A stretch of DNA of 64,000 bases from Dermacoccus nishinomiyaensis (GTDB lineage Bacteria; Actinomycetota; Actinomycetes; Actinomycetales; Dermatophilaceae), in the NCBI RefSeq assembly GCF_900447535.1, contig NZ_UFXX01000001.1, positions 744,001-808,000 of the forward strand. Direction: 5' to 3'. The stretch's first letter is position 1; every line of letters starts with the position of its first letter. Of this stretch, positions 17,327-28,443 are shown piece by piece. A program made the position numbers and the translations under genes. Under the pieces are notes generated by a model. That model was not told the origin of the DNA. It did not search any database and worked only from the letters and a program-made list of their open reading frames with translations.

Positions 17327-20059
17327 TCACTCCCCCGGCAGCAAACCGGGCAGCGCCGGCGCGTGGTCGGAGCAGATGTAGTGCGCGACGAGCGCGGTCC
17401 AGCCCGTCTGGTGCGCGGCGCCGAGGCCGACGCCGGTGTCACCGTGGAAGTACTCGCTGAACGTCACGTGCTCGTCCCACAGCGGGCCCTCGGGGTACTC
17501 GCGCTGATCGCCCGGGCGTCCGTTCGGCCCGAGACGGAACAGGTTCGTCAGGCGATCCTCGAGGTCGAGGACGATGTCGGACAGCTTCATGAACCGACCC
17601 GAGTTCGTCGGGTATTCGTACTCGGTGTCGCCAGGCGTCGAGGCCGCGTAGAGGCGCAGCGCGTCGACGACGAGGAAGTTGACGGGAAACCACACAGGCC
17701 CACGCCAGTTCGAGTTACCGCCGAACAGGTCGATGTCGGACTCGCCCGGCGTGTAGTGGATCGACATCTCCCGCCCGCCGATCTGGGCGGTGTACTCCTC
17801 GCGGTAGGCGGCCGACAGCGAACGGATGCCGTATTCGGAGAGGAACTCCTCCTCGTCGAACAATCGCTTGAGCAGCAGATCCCGTCGGCGCTTGGAGATG
17901 AGCGACAGCGTCAGCTTCTCACCGCCCGAGTCGTGCTCGGCCTGCGCGATCGCCTTCATCATCGCGGGCTCGCGCTCCATCATCCACTCGACCTCACGGA
18001 CGAAGTCGGGCAGTTCGTGCTGCACCCAGCTCGGCGCGATGAGCACGGCCATGAGCGGCAACAACCCCACCATCGAACGCACGCGAAGCTGCGTGATGTG
18101 GCCTGCCGGGTCGGACAGGGCGTCGTAGAAGAAGCCGTCCTCCTCGTTCCACAGGCTGGAGACGACGTCGGGGCTCGTGCGGTCCATCGCCCGGGCGAGG
18201 TTGATGAAGTACTGCAGGAACGTCGTCGCGGCGTTGTCGTAGCCGCGCTCGCGCCGCGCGAGCTCGAGCGCCATCCGCAGCATCGACTGGGAGAAGAACG
18301 CCATCCAGCTCGTCGCGTCCGACTGTTCGAGCTTGTAGCCGGGCGGCACGTCGGTGGAGCGGTCGAAGAGTGTGATGTTGTCCATGCCGAGGAAGCCGCC
18401 CTCGAACAGGTACGTCCCGTCGGCGTCCTTGCGGTTGACCCACCACGAGAAGTTGAGCAGCAGCTTGTTGAACACCTGGATGAGGAAGGACTGATCCTGG
18501 CCGCCGTCGATGGCGTACACCTGCCAGCACGCCCAGGCGTGGACGGGCGGGTTGACGTCCTCGAACGCCCACTCGTACGCGGGCAGTTGGCCGTTCGGGT
18601 GCTGCGCCCACTCGCGGCACATGAGGACGAGTTGATGCTTGGCGAACTCGGGGTCGATGTGCGCGAGCGGCACCGTGTGGAACGCCAGATCCCACGCGGC
18701 GAACCACGGGTACTCCCACTCGTCCGGCATCGAGATGACGTCCGCGAGCGCCAGGTGCCGCCATCCGACGTTGCGCCCCGGGCGCCCGTCGAGGCCGGTG
18801 ACGCGCGAGACCGGCGGCGCCTCGCCGGCCGGGTCGCCGGCGAGCCACTCGTCGACGTAGTAGCGGTAGAGCTGCTTGCCCCACAGCAGACCCGCGAAGG
18901 CACGACGCGCGATGCGCCGGTCGTCGGGCGAGGCGGAGGTGGGGATGACGGCGTCGTAGAACTCGTCGGCCTCGTCGCGGCGCGTGCGCATGACGATGTC
19001 GAAACCCTCACCGAATGCGGGATCGCCGGGCGGCGGCTCCTGGTGGGCGGTGCCCTTCGGTTGGTGCGCGGTGGAACGGCCCACCCCGCGCATCCGCAGC
19101 CTGACGGTGACGCTCTCGCCCGGGCCGATGTCGTCGAAGTGGTACCAGAACCCCACCTTTGTGCCGTAGTCGAGGCGGATCGCCTCGCTGTCACCGTGCA
19201 CGATGCGGGCGTCGAAGCCGTCCTTCGTCAGCTCGCGACGGTTGAACTCGTGGCCGAAGACGGCACCTTCGTTCGTCTCGTTGTCGCAGAAGATGATGCG
19301 CGGGCTGCCGTCGGCATGCAGCTCGTAGTCGCCGAGCCAGCCGTGCTCGGCGCGCACGGTGTTCGCGTCGACGAGTGAGATCGACGGCTCCCGGTCGTCG
19401 CGCCCCCACGACCAGGTGTTGCGGTACCAGGCCTGCGGGACCAGGTCGAGCGGTGCAGCATCGGGCCCGTGGTTGGTGACGGTGTACTCGAGGCACAGGT
19501 CGGTCGGGTTCGCCTTCGCGTGCTTGACCTCGACGTCGAAGAAGCGATTCTCGGCGAAGACACCCGTGTCGATCAGCTCGTACTCGTCGTCGGTTCGCGA
19601 ACGCTGCGCCGCCTCGGCCCGCAGATGGTTGTAGGGGAATTTGGCCTGTGGGTAGCGGTAGAGCCAGCTCGCCCACGAGTGCGTTGGCGTCGCGTCCGTC
19701 GGCCACCAGACCTCCTTGACGTCCTCGCCGTGGTTGCCCTCGTTGTTCGTCAACCCGAACAGGCGTTCCTTGAGTCGGTCGTCCTTGCCGTTCCACATGG
19801 CGAGGGAGACATTGAAGAAACCGAACCGGTCGCACAATCCTGCGAGGCCGTCCTCGCCCCAGCGGTAGGCGCGCTGGTGCGCGTGGTCGAACGGCAGATA
19901 CGCCCACGCGTTGCCGTCGGCCGAGTAGTCCTCGCGCACCGTCCCCCACTGCCGCGACGCCATGTACGGCCCCCACAGCCGCCAGGGGTCGCTGTCCTTC
20001 GGCGCCTGGGCAAGACGGCGGTGCTCCGCGGTGGCGGTAGGGCGGGAAGTCGATGACAC
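17327..20059 (-). CDS. Large glucosidase (MGH1-like/GH63-related clan GH-G)
   Basis: A 910-residue cytoplasmic glycoside hydrolase with no signal peptide. It resembles the uncharacterised bacterial glucosidases related to yeast processing alpha-glucosidase (GH63). An N-terminal beta domain (about 30-330, WRLWGPYMASRQWGTVREDYS) is followed by an (alpha/alpha)6 barrel with WFAAWDLAFHTVPLAH, WACWQVYAI, LEQSDATSWMAFF and NSNWRGPVWFPVNFL. Acidic residues in these motifs would be catalytic, but I cannot assign them. The GTG at 20059 is 6 nt after TAAAAT (20071-20066), so a leaderless start is likely. No sugar transporter or regulator is next to it. The substrate is unknown. Confidence 0.82.
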   Translation of the reverse strand: MSSTSRPTATAEHRRLAQAPKDSDPWRLWGPYMASRQWGTVREDYSADGNAWAYLPFDHAHQRAYRWGEDGLAGLCDRFGFFNVSLAMWNGKDDRLKERLFGLTNNEGNHGEDVKEVWWPTDATPTHSWASWLYRYPQAKFPYNHLRAEAAQRSRTDDEYELIDTGVFAENRFFDVEVKHAKANPTDLCLEYTVTNHGPDAAPLDLVPQAWYRNTWSWGRDDREPSISLVDANTVRAEHGWLGDYELHADGSPRIIFCDNETNEGAVFGHEFNRRELTKDGFDARIVHGDSEAIRLDYGTKVGFWYHFDDIGPGESVTVRLRMRGVGRSTAHQPKGTAHQEPPPGDPAFGEGFDIVMRTRRDEADEFYDAVIPTSASPDDRRIARRAFAGLLWGKQLYRYYVDEWLAGDPAGEAPPVSRVTGLDGRPGRNVGWRHLALADVISMPDEWEYPWFAAWDLAFHTVPLAHIDPEFAKHQLVLMCREWAQHPNGQLPAYEWAFEDVNPPVHAWACWQVYAIDGGQDQSFLIQVFNKLLLNFSWWVNRKDADGTYLFEGGFLGMDNITLFDRSTDVPPGYKLEQSDATSWMAFFSQSMLRMALELARRERGYDNAATTFLQYFINLARAMDRTSPDVVSSLWNEEDGFFYDALSDPAGHITQLRVRSMVGLLPLMAVLIAPSWVQHELPDFVREVEWMMEREPAMMKAIAQAEHDSGGEKLTLSLISKRRRDLLLKRLFDEEEFLSEYGIRSLSAAYREEYTAQIGGREMSIHYTPGESDIDLFGGNSNWRGPVWFPVNFLVVDALRLYAASTPGDTEYEYPTNSGRFMKLSDIVLDLEDRLTNLFRLGPNGRPGDQREYPEGPLWDEHVTFSEYFHGDTGVGLGAAHQTGWTALVAHYICSDHAPALPGLLPGE

Positions 20060-20065
20060 CCCCGC

Positions 20066-20124
20066 ATTTTAGGTGAAGTGGGGGGACACACCACCGCGCC
20101 GTCTGACAGGTGAGCCATCTCACC
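20066..20124 (-). promoter_or_regulatory. Glucosidase promoter -10 and upstream palindrome
   Basis: TAAAAT (20071-20066) is the -10, 6 nt before the GTG. No good -35 is seen 17 bp upstream. GGTGAG-CCAT-CTCACC (20109-20124), a perfect 6-bp inverted repeat, lies at about -50 and could bind an activator. Confidence 0.45.
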
Positions 20125-20136
20125 CGCGTGGGCACC

Positions 20137-20180
20137 GACGAGCCACCACCCCCACGGGAGCGTGACAGTGGTGGCTCGTC
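20137..20180 (-). terminator. Terminator after hflX
   Basis: GACGAGCCACCAC (20137-20149) pairs perfectly with GTGGTGGCTCGTC (20168-20180) around an 18-nt loop, giving a 13-bp stem 34 bp after the hflX stop. It isolates hflX from the glucosidase gene. Confidence 0.7.
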
Positions 20181-20213
20181 GTCGGCCGTCGCTGAACTCG
20201 CGACGGCGTGGCT

Positions 20214-21740
<1,527 letters not shown>

Positions 21741-21912
21741 TGTCTCGCAAGCGAGAGCCGCACCAGCATCGTCGCAGGAGAGAACGTCCGGGGCCACCGA
21801 TTTAGTCCCGTCGCGCAGGAGGCAGCGGCCGGTCGTCGGGGCTGATCGCCTCGGGTGGCTGCCTGGTTGCGGCTTCCGGATGCCCCACGGACACGCCGTA
21901 GGCTGGGCCCTG

Positions 21913-22578
21913 ATGAACGACCACTACTTCAGCGCCGAGCCCGCCTCCGCCGACGAGCGTCGCACCCTCACGCTCCGCCTCGCCGACCGCGCGGTCTCGA
22001 TGACGACAGCACCCGGCGTCTTCTGCCCCGATCGCCTCGACGCCGGTACCGCCGTCCTGCTTAACCACGCTCCGACGCCGCCGCCGAGCGGGACGTTCCT
22101 CGACGTCGGTTGCGGGTGGGGCCCGATCACGACGACGCTCGCGCTGCGCTCCCCGTCAGCGCAGGTCTGGGGCGTCGACGTCAACCGTCGTGCGCTCGAC
22201 CTGTGTGCCGACAACGTTGCGGCGCAGGGGTGTTCGAACGTCACCGTCGCGCAGCCGTCGCAGGTGCCGGACGACGTCCGGTTCGACCTCATCTGGTCGA
22301 ACCCGCCGATCCGGGTCGGAAAGAAGGTGCTGCACGAGCTGTTGCTGACATGGCTGCCGCGCCTCGTCGTCGGCGGGCACGCCTTTCTCGTCGTGCAGCG
22401 CAACCTCGGCTCGGACTCGCTGCAGAAGTGGCTCGCCGAGCAGCTCGGCTCGTCGTATGCGATCGAGCGGCTGACGAGCGTCAAGGGATTCCGCATCCTC
22501 GCGATCGAACGCCTCGACGACGGCGGGCCGCTGCCGCTGCCGGCGTCCGACGACGTCACCCGCAGCAGCGACGCCTGA
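21913..22578 (+). CDS. Class I SAM-dependent methyltransferase (RsmC/RlmG-like small-domain family)
   Basis: A 221-residue methyltransferase of the MTS small-domain family. Motif I is DVGCGWGPI (about residues 58-66), with an acidic end of strand 2 (VWGVDVNRRAL). The catalytic-site NPPIR (about 136-140) replaces the usual N6/N2 methylase NPPF-type motif, suggesting modification of a guanine or adenine in rRNA. The start ATG 21913 is within 10 nt of TAGGCT (21899-21904), so its leader is very short or absent. An open frame upstream to 21616 overlaps hflX antisense and is not needed. It is convergent with dapF. Confidence 0.85.
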   Translation: MNDHYFSAEPASADERRTLTLRLADRAVSMTTAPGVFCPDRLDAGTAVLLNHAPTPPPSGTFLDVGCGWGPITTTLALRSPSAQVWGVDVNRRALDLCADNVAAQGCSNVTVAQPSQVPDDVRFDLIWSNPPIRVGKKVLHELLLTWLPRLVVGGHAFLVVQRNLGSDSLQKWLAEQLGSSYAIERLTSVKGFRILAIERLDDGGPLPLPASDDVTRSSDA

Positions 22579-22601
22579 CGCGAGCGGTCACAGAGGCAGC
22601 C

Positions 22602-23474
22602 TCACAGCTGCGACAGGTCGATCTCGCCGTCGGCGACGAGCACGGCGGGGCCGGACAGCGCGACCTCGGTGCCCTTGATGTGCACGCCGAGCGTGCCCCC
22701 GAGCACGTCGACGCGCCAGTCGACCTGATCGGCCGGCTGGCCGCCCCACCACCACGTCGCGAGCGCCGCGGCAGCCGCGCCGGTGCCGCATGAGCGGGTC
22801 TCCCCCGAGCCGCGCTCGTGGACGCGCATGCCGATGTGCGCGTGCTCGATGGCGTGGACGAACTCGACGTTCGAGCCCTGCTCGGGGTGCGGGTCGATGT
22901 GCGGAGCGTCGCTCAGGTCCAGGGCCGACAGGTGCACCGACGGCGGCAGCGCGACGACGGTGTGCGGGTTGCCGAGGTCGAGGCTCAGGGCGGGCAGCGG
23001 GTCCGGTGACCCGTGAACCTGGACGACCGAGTCCATCCCCCGCCGCTCGGCCTCCTCTGCGCGGGCGAGGCGCCACTGGCCGAGGTCGACGGCCCAGCCG
23101 TGCGGCACGGCCACCATCTCCTTGAGCCCGGCACGCGTCGCGATCACGAACGGCGCCCCCTCGTCACCGCTCACGAGACCGCGGGAACGCAGGTACTCGG
23201 CGAAGACGCGCGTGCCGTTGCCGCACATCTCGGCCAGCGAGCCGTCAGCGTTGCGGTAGTCCATGAACCACGTCGCCTGCGGCGCGAGATGGGCGACCTC
23301 GGGCACGTTCGCCGTGCGCACGACACGGATGACGCCGTCGGCGCCGATGCCGGCGTGGCGGTGGCACAGGTAGGCGACCTGCTCGGGCGTCAGGTCGAGC
23401 TCGCCGGATTCGTCGGGAACGAGGACGAAGTCGTTCTGCGTGCCGTGGCCCTTGGTGAAGTGGATGCGCGTCAC
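22602..23474 (-). CDS. dapF: Diaminopimelate epimerase
   Basis: A 290-residue epimerase that converts LL- to meso-diaminopimelate, the penultimate step to lysine and the cross-linking residue of peptidoglycan. Both catalytic cysteines are present: Cys in EMCGNGTRVF (near 84) and in RSCGTGAAAAA (near 228). The MDYRNADGS and ERGSGETRSCG motifs are also intact. The start is a GTG at 23474, 10 bp after the miaA stop. It is last in the recA-to-dapF block on this strand. Confidence 0.96.
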   Translation of the reverse strand: MTRIHFTKGHGTQNDFVLVPDESGELDLTPEQVAYLCHRHAGIGADGVIRVVRTANVPEVAHLAPQATWFMDYRNADGSLAEMCGNGTRVFAEYLRSRGLVSGDEGAPFVIATRAGLKEMVAVPHGWAVDLGQWRLARAEEAERRGMDSVVQVHGSPDPLPALSLDLGNPHTVVALPPSVHLSALDLSDAPHIDPHPEQGSNVEFVHAIEHAHIGMRVHERGSGETRSCGTGAAAAALATWWWGGQPADQVDWRVDVLGGTLGVHIKGTEVALSGPAVLVADGEIDLSQL

Positions 23475-23486
23475 GCGCTCATCGTG

Positions 23487-24485
23487 TCACACCGCGTCGG
23501 CGTCAGGTTTCGCCACCGCGCCGTGCCGCTCCGGCGCGTAGGCGACGATCTCCGCGAGCGTACGACCGAGCAGATCGGGAGCGTCGAACGGCAGCCACAC
23601 CGGCCGCGGATCGGGCCGGAACCAGGCGCGCTGACGGCGCGCGAACTGGCGCGTCGCGATGGCCGTCTCGGCCTTCGCTGCGGCCTCGTCGAGGTCGCCG
23701 TCGAGCTGTCGCAGCGCCTGGCTGTAACCGATCGCGCGGCTCGCCGTGCGGCCCTGACGCAGGCCGCGGGCGTCGAGGGCGCGCACCTCGTCGAGCATTC
23801 CGGCGGCCCACATGAGGTCGACGCGGCGTTCGATGCGGGCAACGAGGACGTCTGGGTCGGCTTGCAGGCCGAGGACGATCGTCGGGCGCAGGAAGGTCTT
23901 GGTCGGCGCGCTCGCGCTGAACGGGCGCCCGGTGATCTCGATGACCTCGAGGGCCCGCACGACCCGCCGCACGTTGCTTGCGAGGATGTCGCGTGCTGCC
24001 TGCGGATCCTTCGCGGCCAGCTCGCGATGCAGGGCGCCGGAACCCTCGGCCACCGCGCGTTGTTCGAAGTGGGCGCGCACCAGCGGATCCGTCGGCGGGA
24101 TGTCGAGGACGTCGAGCGCGGCGCGCACGTACAGGCCCGAACCGCCGACGACGATGGGGCGCCGGCCGCGCGCGAGGATGGCGGCGATGTCGGCGCGCGC
24201 CCCCTCCTGGAAGCGAGCGATCGTCGCCTCGTCGAGGATGTCGAGCGTGTCGATCTGGTGATGCGGGATGCCCCGACGCTCGTGCGGCGCGAGCTTGGCC
24301 GTCCCGACGTCCATGCCGCGGTAGAACTGGGAGGCGTCGGCGTTGACGATCTCGCCGCCGAGACGCTCTGCGAGGTCGAGCGACAGGTCGCTCTTGCCCG
24401 TCGCCGTCGGGCCGACGAGCGCGATGACCTCCAAGGGCGCGGGAGTGCCGTTCACGGCATCCATTGTGGCGGATGCGCCGGTCAT
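23487..24485 (-). CDS. miaA: tRNA dimethylallyltransferase
   Basis: A 332-residue enzyme that adds the isopentenyl group to A37 of tRNAs reading U-starting codons; MiaB then methylthiolates the product. The P-loop GPTATGKSD lies near residue 24, followed by DASQFYRGMDVGTAK, the active-site VVGGSGLY and the QFARRQRAWFR tRNA-binding stretch. I chose the ATG at 24485 because it overlaps the upstream MFS stop as ATGA. A longer frame to 24719 runs inside that gene. An internal ATG at 24464 is possible. Confidence 0.95.
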   Translation of the reverse strand: MTGASATMDAVNGTPAPLEVIALVGPTATGKSDLSLDLAERLGGEIVNADASQFYRGMDVGTAKLAPHERRGIPHHQIDTLDILDEATIARFQEGARADIAAILARGRRPIVVGGSGLYVRAALDVLDIPPTDPLVRAHFEQRAVAEGSGALHRELAAKDPQAARDILASNVRRVVRALEVIEITGRPFSASAPTKTFLRPTIVLGLQADPDVLVARIERRVDLMWAAGMLDEVRALDARGLRQGRTASRAIGYSQALRQLDGDLDEAAAKAETAIATRQFARRQRAWFRPDPRPVWLPFDAPDLLGRTLAEIVAYAPERHGAVAKPDADAV

Positions 24486-25780
24486 GAGGCGCCCAGCGTG
24501 GCCGCGGCCTGCGTCCGTCGCGTGACGGCGACCAGCCACGCCGCGATGAGCGCCGCCAGAACGACGAGCGCGCCGACGAAGAGGCTCGCGCCCGCCCAGC
24601 CGGAGCGGGAGAACGGCAGCCCGACGAGCGCCCCGACGACGGACGAGCCCGTGTAGTAACCGAAAAGGTAGAGGGAACTGGCCTCCGCGCGGTGCTCGTC
24701 GGCCATGGCGCTCACCCAACCGCTAGCGCTCGAATGAGCGGCGAAGAACGCGCCCGTGAACACGAGCATGCCGACGAGCACGCCGGGCAACCAGTCGACC
24801 CACGCGAGGGCGAGACCGACGAGCATGAACGCGATCGACGCGAGCAGCACCCGGCCGCGGCCGAACCGGTCGGCGAGGCGCCCCGCCCACGCCGACGTCA
24901 CCGTCCCCGACAGGTACATGACGAACACGAGGCTGACGAGCGCCTGCGGCAGCGCGAACGGCTCGTCGAGCAGACGGAAGCCGAGGATGTTGTAGAGCGA
25001 CACGAACCCGCCCATGAGCAGGAACGCAATCGCCACGAGCGCCATGACGCGTGCGTTGCGCAGATGCGTCGCGACGTTGTGCATCGATGCTCGAACACCG
25101 ATCGGTTTGGCCGCGAAGAACCGGCTCGGCGGCGCGAGGCGCACGAAAACGGCCGTGAAGACGAGGGCCACGACGGCTGCCGCCTCCATCGCCCACCGCC
25201 AACTGACGACGTCGAGGGCCAGCCCCGCGACGAGGCGCCCCGACAGTCCACCGATCGTCGTGCCCGCGATATAACGGCCCATCGCGGCGCCCAGATCGCG
25301 CCCGTCGACCTCCTCCGCGAGGTACGCCATCGCGACGGCCGGCACGCCCGCGAGCGTCAGGCCCTGCAGCGCGCGACCGGCGAGCACGACACCGAGATCG
25401 TGCGCGAGCGGGATGAGCAGGCCGATGAGCGCGGAGACCAGAGCCGACGCCGCCATGACACGGATGCGCCCGAACCGCTCCGACAGGATGCTCGCCGGCA
25501 CGATCGCGAAGGCCAGCACGCCCGTCGTCGCGCTGACGGCGAGCGCCGACGTCGCCGGGGAGACATCGAACTCGCGAGCGAGCTGCGGCAGGACGGCCTG
25601 CGCCGAGTACATCGAGATGAACGTCGCCATCCCCGCCGCGAACAGCGCGGTCGTGATCCGGGTGTAGCCGTTGGTGCCGCGCCGATAACCGCGCGGCGCC
25701 TGCGGCGTCAGCTGCGCACTCGTGGGAATCCTGCTCCTGTCGTGACGAGATCGTCGGACGAGCCGACGTGGGTGCCTCAC
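24482..25780 (-). CDS. MFS transporter (12-helix efflux-type permease)
   Basis: About 430 residues with around 12 hydrophobic segments. The first begins ITTALFAAGMATFISMYS and the motif-A-like loop SERFGRIRV follows helix 2. This resembles the bacterial YnfM-type permease group and is probably a proton-driven exporter of unknown substrate. It sits between miaB and miaA, a place usually without a transporter, and overlaps miaA by 4 bp. The start is uncertain. I give the GTG at 25780. A strong AGGAGCAGG lies just before an ATT codon at 25729, which would be a rare start with better ribosome-site support. The frame continues to 25972 inside miaB. Confidence 0.8.
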   Translation of the reverse strand: MRHPRRLVRRSRHDRSRIPTSAQLTPQAPRGYRRGTNGYTRITTALFAAGMATFISMYSAQAVLPQLAREFDVSPATSALAVSATTGVLAFAIVPASILSERFGRIRVMAASALVSALIGLLIPLAHDLGVVLAGRALQGLTLAGVPAVAMAYLAEEVDGRDLGAAMGRYIAGTTIGGLSGRLVAGLALDVVSWRWAMEAAAVVALVFTAVFVRLAPPSRFFAAKPIGVRASMHNVATHLRNARVMALVAIAFLLMGGFVSLYNILGFRLLDEPFALPQALVSLVFVMYLSGTVTSAWAGRLADRFGRGRVLLASIAFMLVGLALAWVDWLPGVLVGMLVFTGAFFAAHSSASGWVSAMADEHRAEASSLYLFGYYTGSSVVGALVGLPFSRSGWAGASLFVGALVVLAALIAAWLVAVTRRTQAAATLGAS

Positions 25781-25826
25781 GTGCGGCGGCGCGATGGTCA
25801 GCGCCGCCGTCGCTGCCGCGCGAGGT

Positions 25827-27359
25827 TCAGTTCGCGGCGCAGGCTGGCGCCGTCGCGACGGGCATCTGCGGCTGCCCGATCGACGGCATGCCGAGGCTGA
25901 CGGCGGGCTTCGCGGCGCCGGTCGGCGTACCGTCGGCCGCCGCGTCCTGCAACGCCTGCCAGGCATCACCACCGCGGGTGCGGCGCACGCTGTACGTGCC
26001 GCCGTCGAGACCGGAGTCGGCGACGAGGTGGTGCGGCGCGCCGTACGTGACGTCGACCGTCACCATGTCACCGGGGCGCGGGCGCTTGGCACCCTCCGGC
26101 ACGGCGAAGTGGACGAGACGGTTGTCCCGCGCCCGGCCCGACATGCGGTGCGTCTCGGCGTCCTTGCGGCCCTCGCTCGGCGCGACGAGCACCTCGACGG
26201 TGCGCCCCTCCTGCTCGCGGTTGCCCGCCCAGGAGACGCGTTCCTGCAGCTCGATGAGGCGCTCGAAACGCTCCTGGACGACCTCCTTGGGGATCTGGTC
26301 GTCCATCGTCGCGGCCGGCGTGCCAGGGCGGATCGAGTACTGGAACGTGAACGCCGAGCTGAAGCGGGAGGCCTCGACGACGTCGAGGGTGCCCTGGAAG
26401 TCCTCCTCCGTCTCGCCGGGGAAACCGACGATGATGTCGGTCGTGATCGCCGCGTCCGGCATCTTCTCGCGGACCTTCTCGATGATGCCGAGGAACTTCT
26501 TGCTGCGGTAGCTGCGGCGCATGTCCTTGAGCACCTTGTCGCTGCCCGACTGCAGCGGCATGTGCAGGCTCGGCATGACGTTCGGCGTCTCCGCCATCGC
26601 GTCGATGACGTCGTCGGTGAACGCCGCGGGGTGCGGGCTCGTGAAACGCACCCGCTCGAGGCCCTCGATCTCGCCGCACGCGCGCAGCAGCTTGCTGAAC
26701 GCGTGACGGTCGCCGAACTCGACGCCGTAGGTGTTGACGTTCTGCCCGAGCAGCGTGATCTCGACGACGCCCTGCGCGACGAGGGCCTTCACCTCGGCGA
26801 GGATCTCACCGGGGCGGCGGTCCTTCTCCTTGCCGCGCAGCGCCGGCACGATGCAGAACGTGCACGTGTTGTTGCAGCCGACGGAGATCGACACCCAGCC
26901 GGAATAGGCCGAGTCGCGACGCGTCGGGAGCGTCGAGGGGAAGACCTCGAGGCTCTCGAGGATCTCCACCTGGGCCTCGGCGTTGTGACGGGCACGATCG
27001 AGCAGGGCGGGCAGCGAGCCGACGTTGTGCGTACCGAAGACGACGTCGACCCACGGCGCGCGCTCGACGATCGTCGCGCGGTCCTTCTGCGCGAGGCAGC
27101 CGCCGACGGCGATCTGCATGCCCGGCGTCGCGTCCTTCGTCGGACGCAGGTGCCCGAGGTTGCCGTAGAGCTTGTTCGCTGCGTTCTCGCGGACGGCGCA
27201 CGTATTGAACACGACGAGATCGGGGTTCTCGGAGCGCTCCGTCTCCGGAAGCGCCGCGAAGTCGGTGTAACCGGCCTGTTCGAGCAGCCCCGAGATGCGC
27301 TCGGAGTCGTGGACATTCATCTGGCACCCGTGGGTGCGCACCTCATACGTCTTAGCCAT
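25827..27359 (-). CDS. miaB: tRNA-2-methylthio-N6-dimethylallyladenosine synthase
   Basis: A 510-residue radical-SAM methylthiotransferase acting on i6A37 made by MiaA. The N-terminal UPF0004 domain has Cys residues in THGCQMN and FNTCAVREN, and a third in VGGCLAQ, for the auxiliary cluster. The radical SAM triad is in [11 protein letters not shown] (C-x3-C-x2-C). A TRAM domain follows ([14 protein letters not shown]). About 60 C-terminal residues rich in Ala and Pro are extra. I prefer the ATG at 27359 over 27365, because TAGACT (27374-27369) would start transcription between them. Confidence 0.95.
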   Translation of the reverse strand: MAKTYEVRTHGCQMNVHDSERISGLLEQAGYTDFAALPETERSENPDLVVFNTCAVRENAANKLYGNLGHLRPTKDATPGMQIAVGGCLAQKDRATIVERAPWVDVVFGTHNVGSLPALLDRARHNAEAQVEILESLEVFPSTLPTRRDSAYSGWVSISVGCNNTCTFCIVPALRGKEKDRRPGEILAEVKALVAQGVVEITLLGQNVNTYGVEFGDRHAFSKLLRACGEIEGLERVRFTSPHPAAFTDDVIDAMAETPNVMPSLHMPLQSGSDKVLKDMRRSYRSKKFLGIIEKVREKMPDAAITTDIIVGFPGETEEDFQGTLDVVEASRFSSAFTFQYSIRPGTPAATMDDQIPKEVVQERFERLIELQERVSWAGNREQEGRTVEVLVAPSEGRKDAETHRMSGRARDNRLVHFAVPEGAKRPRPGDMVTVDVTYGAPHHLVADSGLDGGTYSVRRTRGGDAWQALQDAAADGTPTGAAKPAVSLGMPSIGQPQMPVATAPACAAN

Positions 27360-27428
27360 GGCCATCCAAGTCTACGCCGGTCGGCGTGGTCGAGTTCCGG
27401 GGCGCTACGGGGCCTGATTCGTGCTCGC

Positions 27429-28361
27429 TCATGACGCTTCCTCCTGCACCTGCCGGATGACGGACCACACGAGCTCGCCCGAGTAGCCCTTGCGAGCGAG
27501 CAGCCCGGCGAGGCGGCGCGTCTGCGTCGGCTCGTCAAGCCGGCTCATCGTCACCATCTTCTTGCGCGCCAGGACGAGAGCTTGCTCGCGTTCGACATCG
27601 TCGTCGACCTGTTCGAGCGCGACGGTCGCGACGTCGTCGTCGATGCCCTTGCGCTTGAGCTCCTGACGCAGCGCGCGACGGGCGAGCCCCCGGGAGGCGA
27701 GCTTCGAACGCACGAGCATGGCGGCATAGGCCTCGTCGTCGACGAGCCCGATGTCCTCCATGCGGTCGAGGACGACGTCGATGACGTCCTCGCTCACCTC
27801 CTTCTCACGCAGCTTGTCGGCGAGCTGCGAGCGGCTGCGCGGCATCGCCGTGAGCTGCGTGAGGACGATCTCGCGCGCGTACCCGATCGGGTCCTTCTCG
27901 CGCTCAGATGCCTCGGCTTCCCGTCGCGCCGCTGCCCGCTTCTCGCGCCGCTCGGCTTTCTCGGCCCACGTCAGCTGCTTCTTGGCCTTGCGATTGGCGC
28001 CTGAGCGCGCGCCTACGCCCGAGGACGAGGCGCCGAAGGACGACGTACCGAACGATGATTGGCCGAACCCGGACGACGAACCGCCCCGACCCTGGCGCCG
28101 GCGCCCGGCGCGGCCGGGCCGGGCGCTGGCGTTGTCGCCGTCACCACTGTCGTCACCGGCGAAGCGGCTTTCGTGGCCCGCCGAGCCGAAGGGACGAGCG
28201 ACTCCGGCGGCAGGGTCGCCGGTCGACAAGCCGCGCGCCGTGGCCGGTCGCTCGTCGCCCCACGTCTGTGACGCGGCGAGGCTCGCCTCGCCGACGTCGA
28301 CGGGGTCGACGAAGTCGGGCAGCCCCAGAGACTGCCTGACGTCGTCAGGTCGTGAAGGCAT
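27429..28361 (-). CDS. recX: RecX, RecA modulator, with a long disordered N-terminus
   Basis: A 310-residue protein. The C-terminal ~175 residues are the RecX three-helix repeat domain (DPIGYAREIVLTQLTAMPRS, then VIDVVLDRMEDIGLVDDE and later repeats), which caps and limits RecA filaments. The N-terminal ~130 residues are low-complexity, rich in Gly, Ser, Arg and Pro, with a repeated FG-type stretch (SFGTSSFGASSSG). The whole is about twice the usual RecX length. It begins 82 bp after recA and is probably co-transcribed with it under SOS control. Confidence 0.92.
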   Translation of the reverse strand: MPSRPDDVRQSLGLPDFVDPVDVGEASLAASQTWGDERPATARGLSTGDPAAGVARPFGSAGHESRFAGDDSGDGDNASARPGRAGRRRQGRGGSSSGFGQSSFGTSSFGASSSGVGARSGANRKAKKQLTWAEKAERREKRAAARREAEASEREKDPIGYAREIVLTQLTAMPRSRSQLADKLREKEVSEDVIDVVLDRMEDIGLVDDEAYAAMLVRSKLASRGLARRALRQELKRKGIDDDVATVALEQVDDDVEREQALVLARKKMVTMSRLDEPTQTRRLAGLLARKGYSGELVWSVIRQVQEEAS

Positions 28362-28443
28362 GTGTCGCGCTCACCGTCTCCCACACGCGGCGACGTCGAT
28401 CCCCGGTCGGAGCGGGGGCGTCACCGCCGCGTCGTGGCGTCGA

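Noticed and set aside
17363-19378. Long open frame antisense to the glucosidase gene
   Set aside because: Composition is a codon shadow of the glucosidase gene; no domain or promoter.
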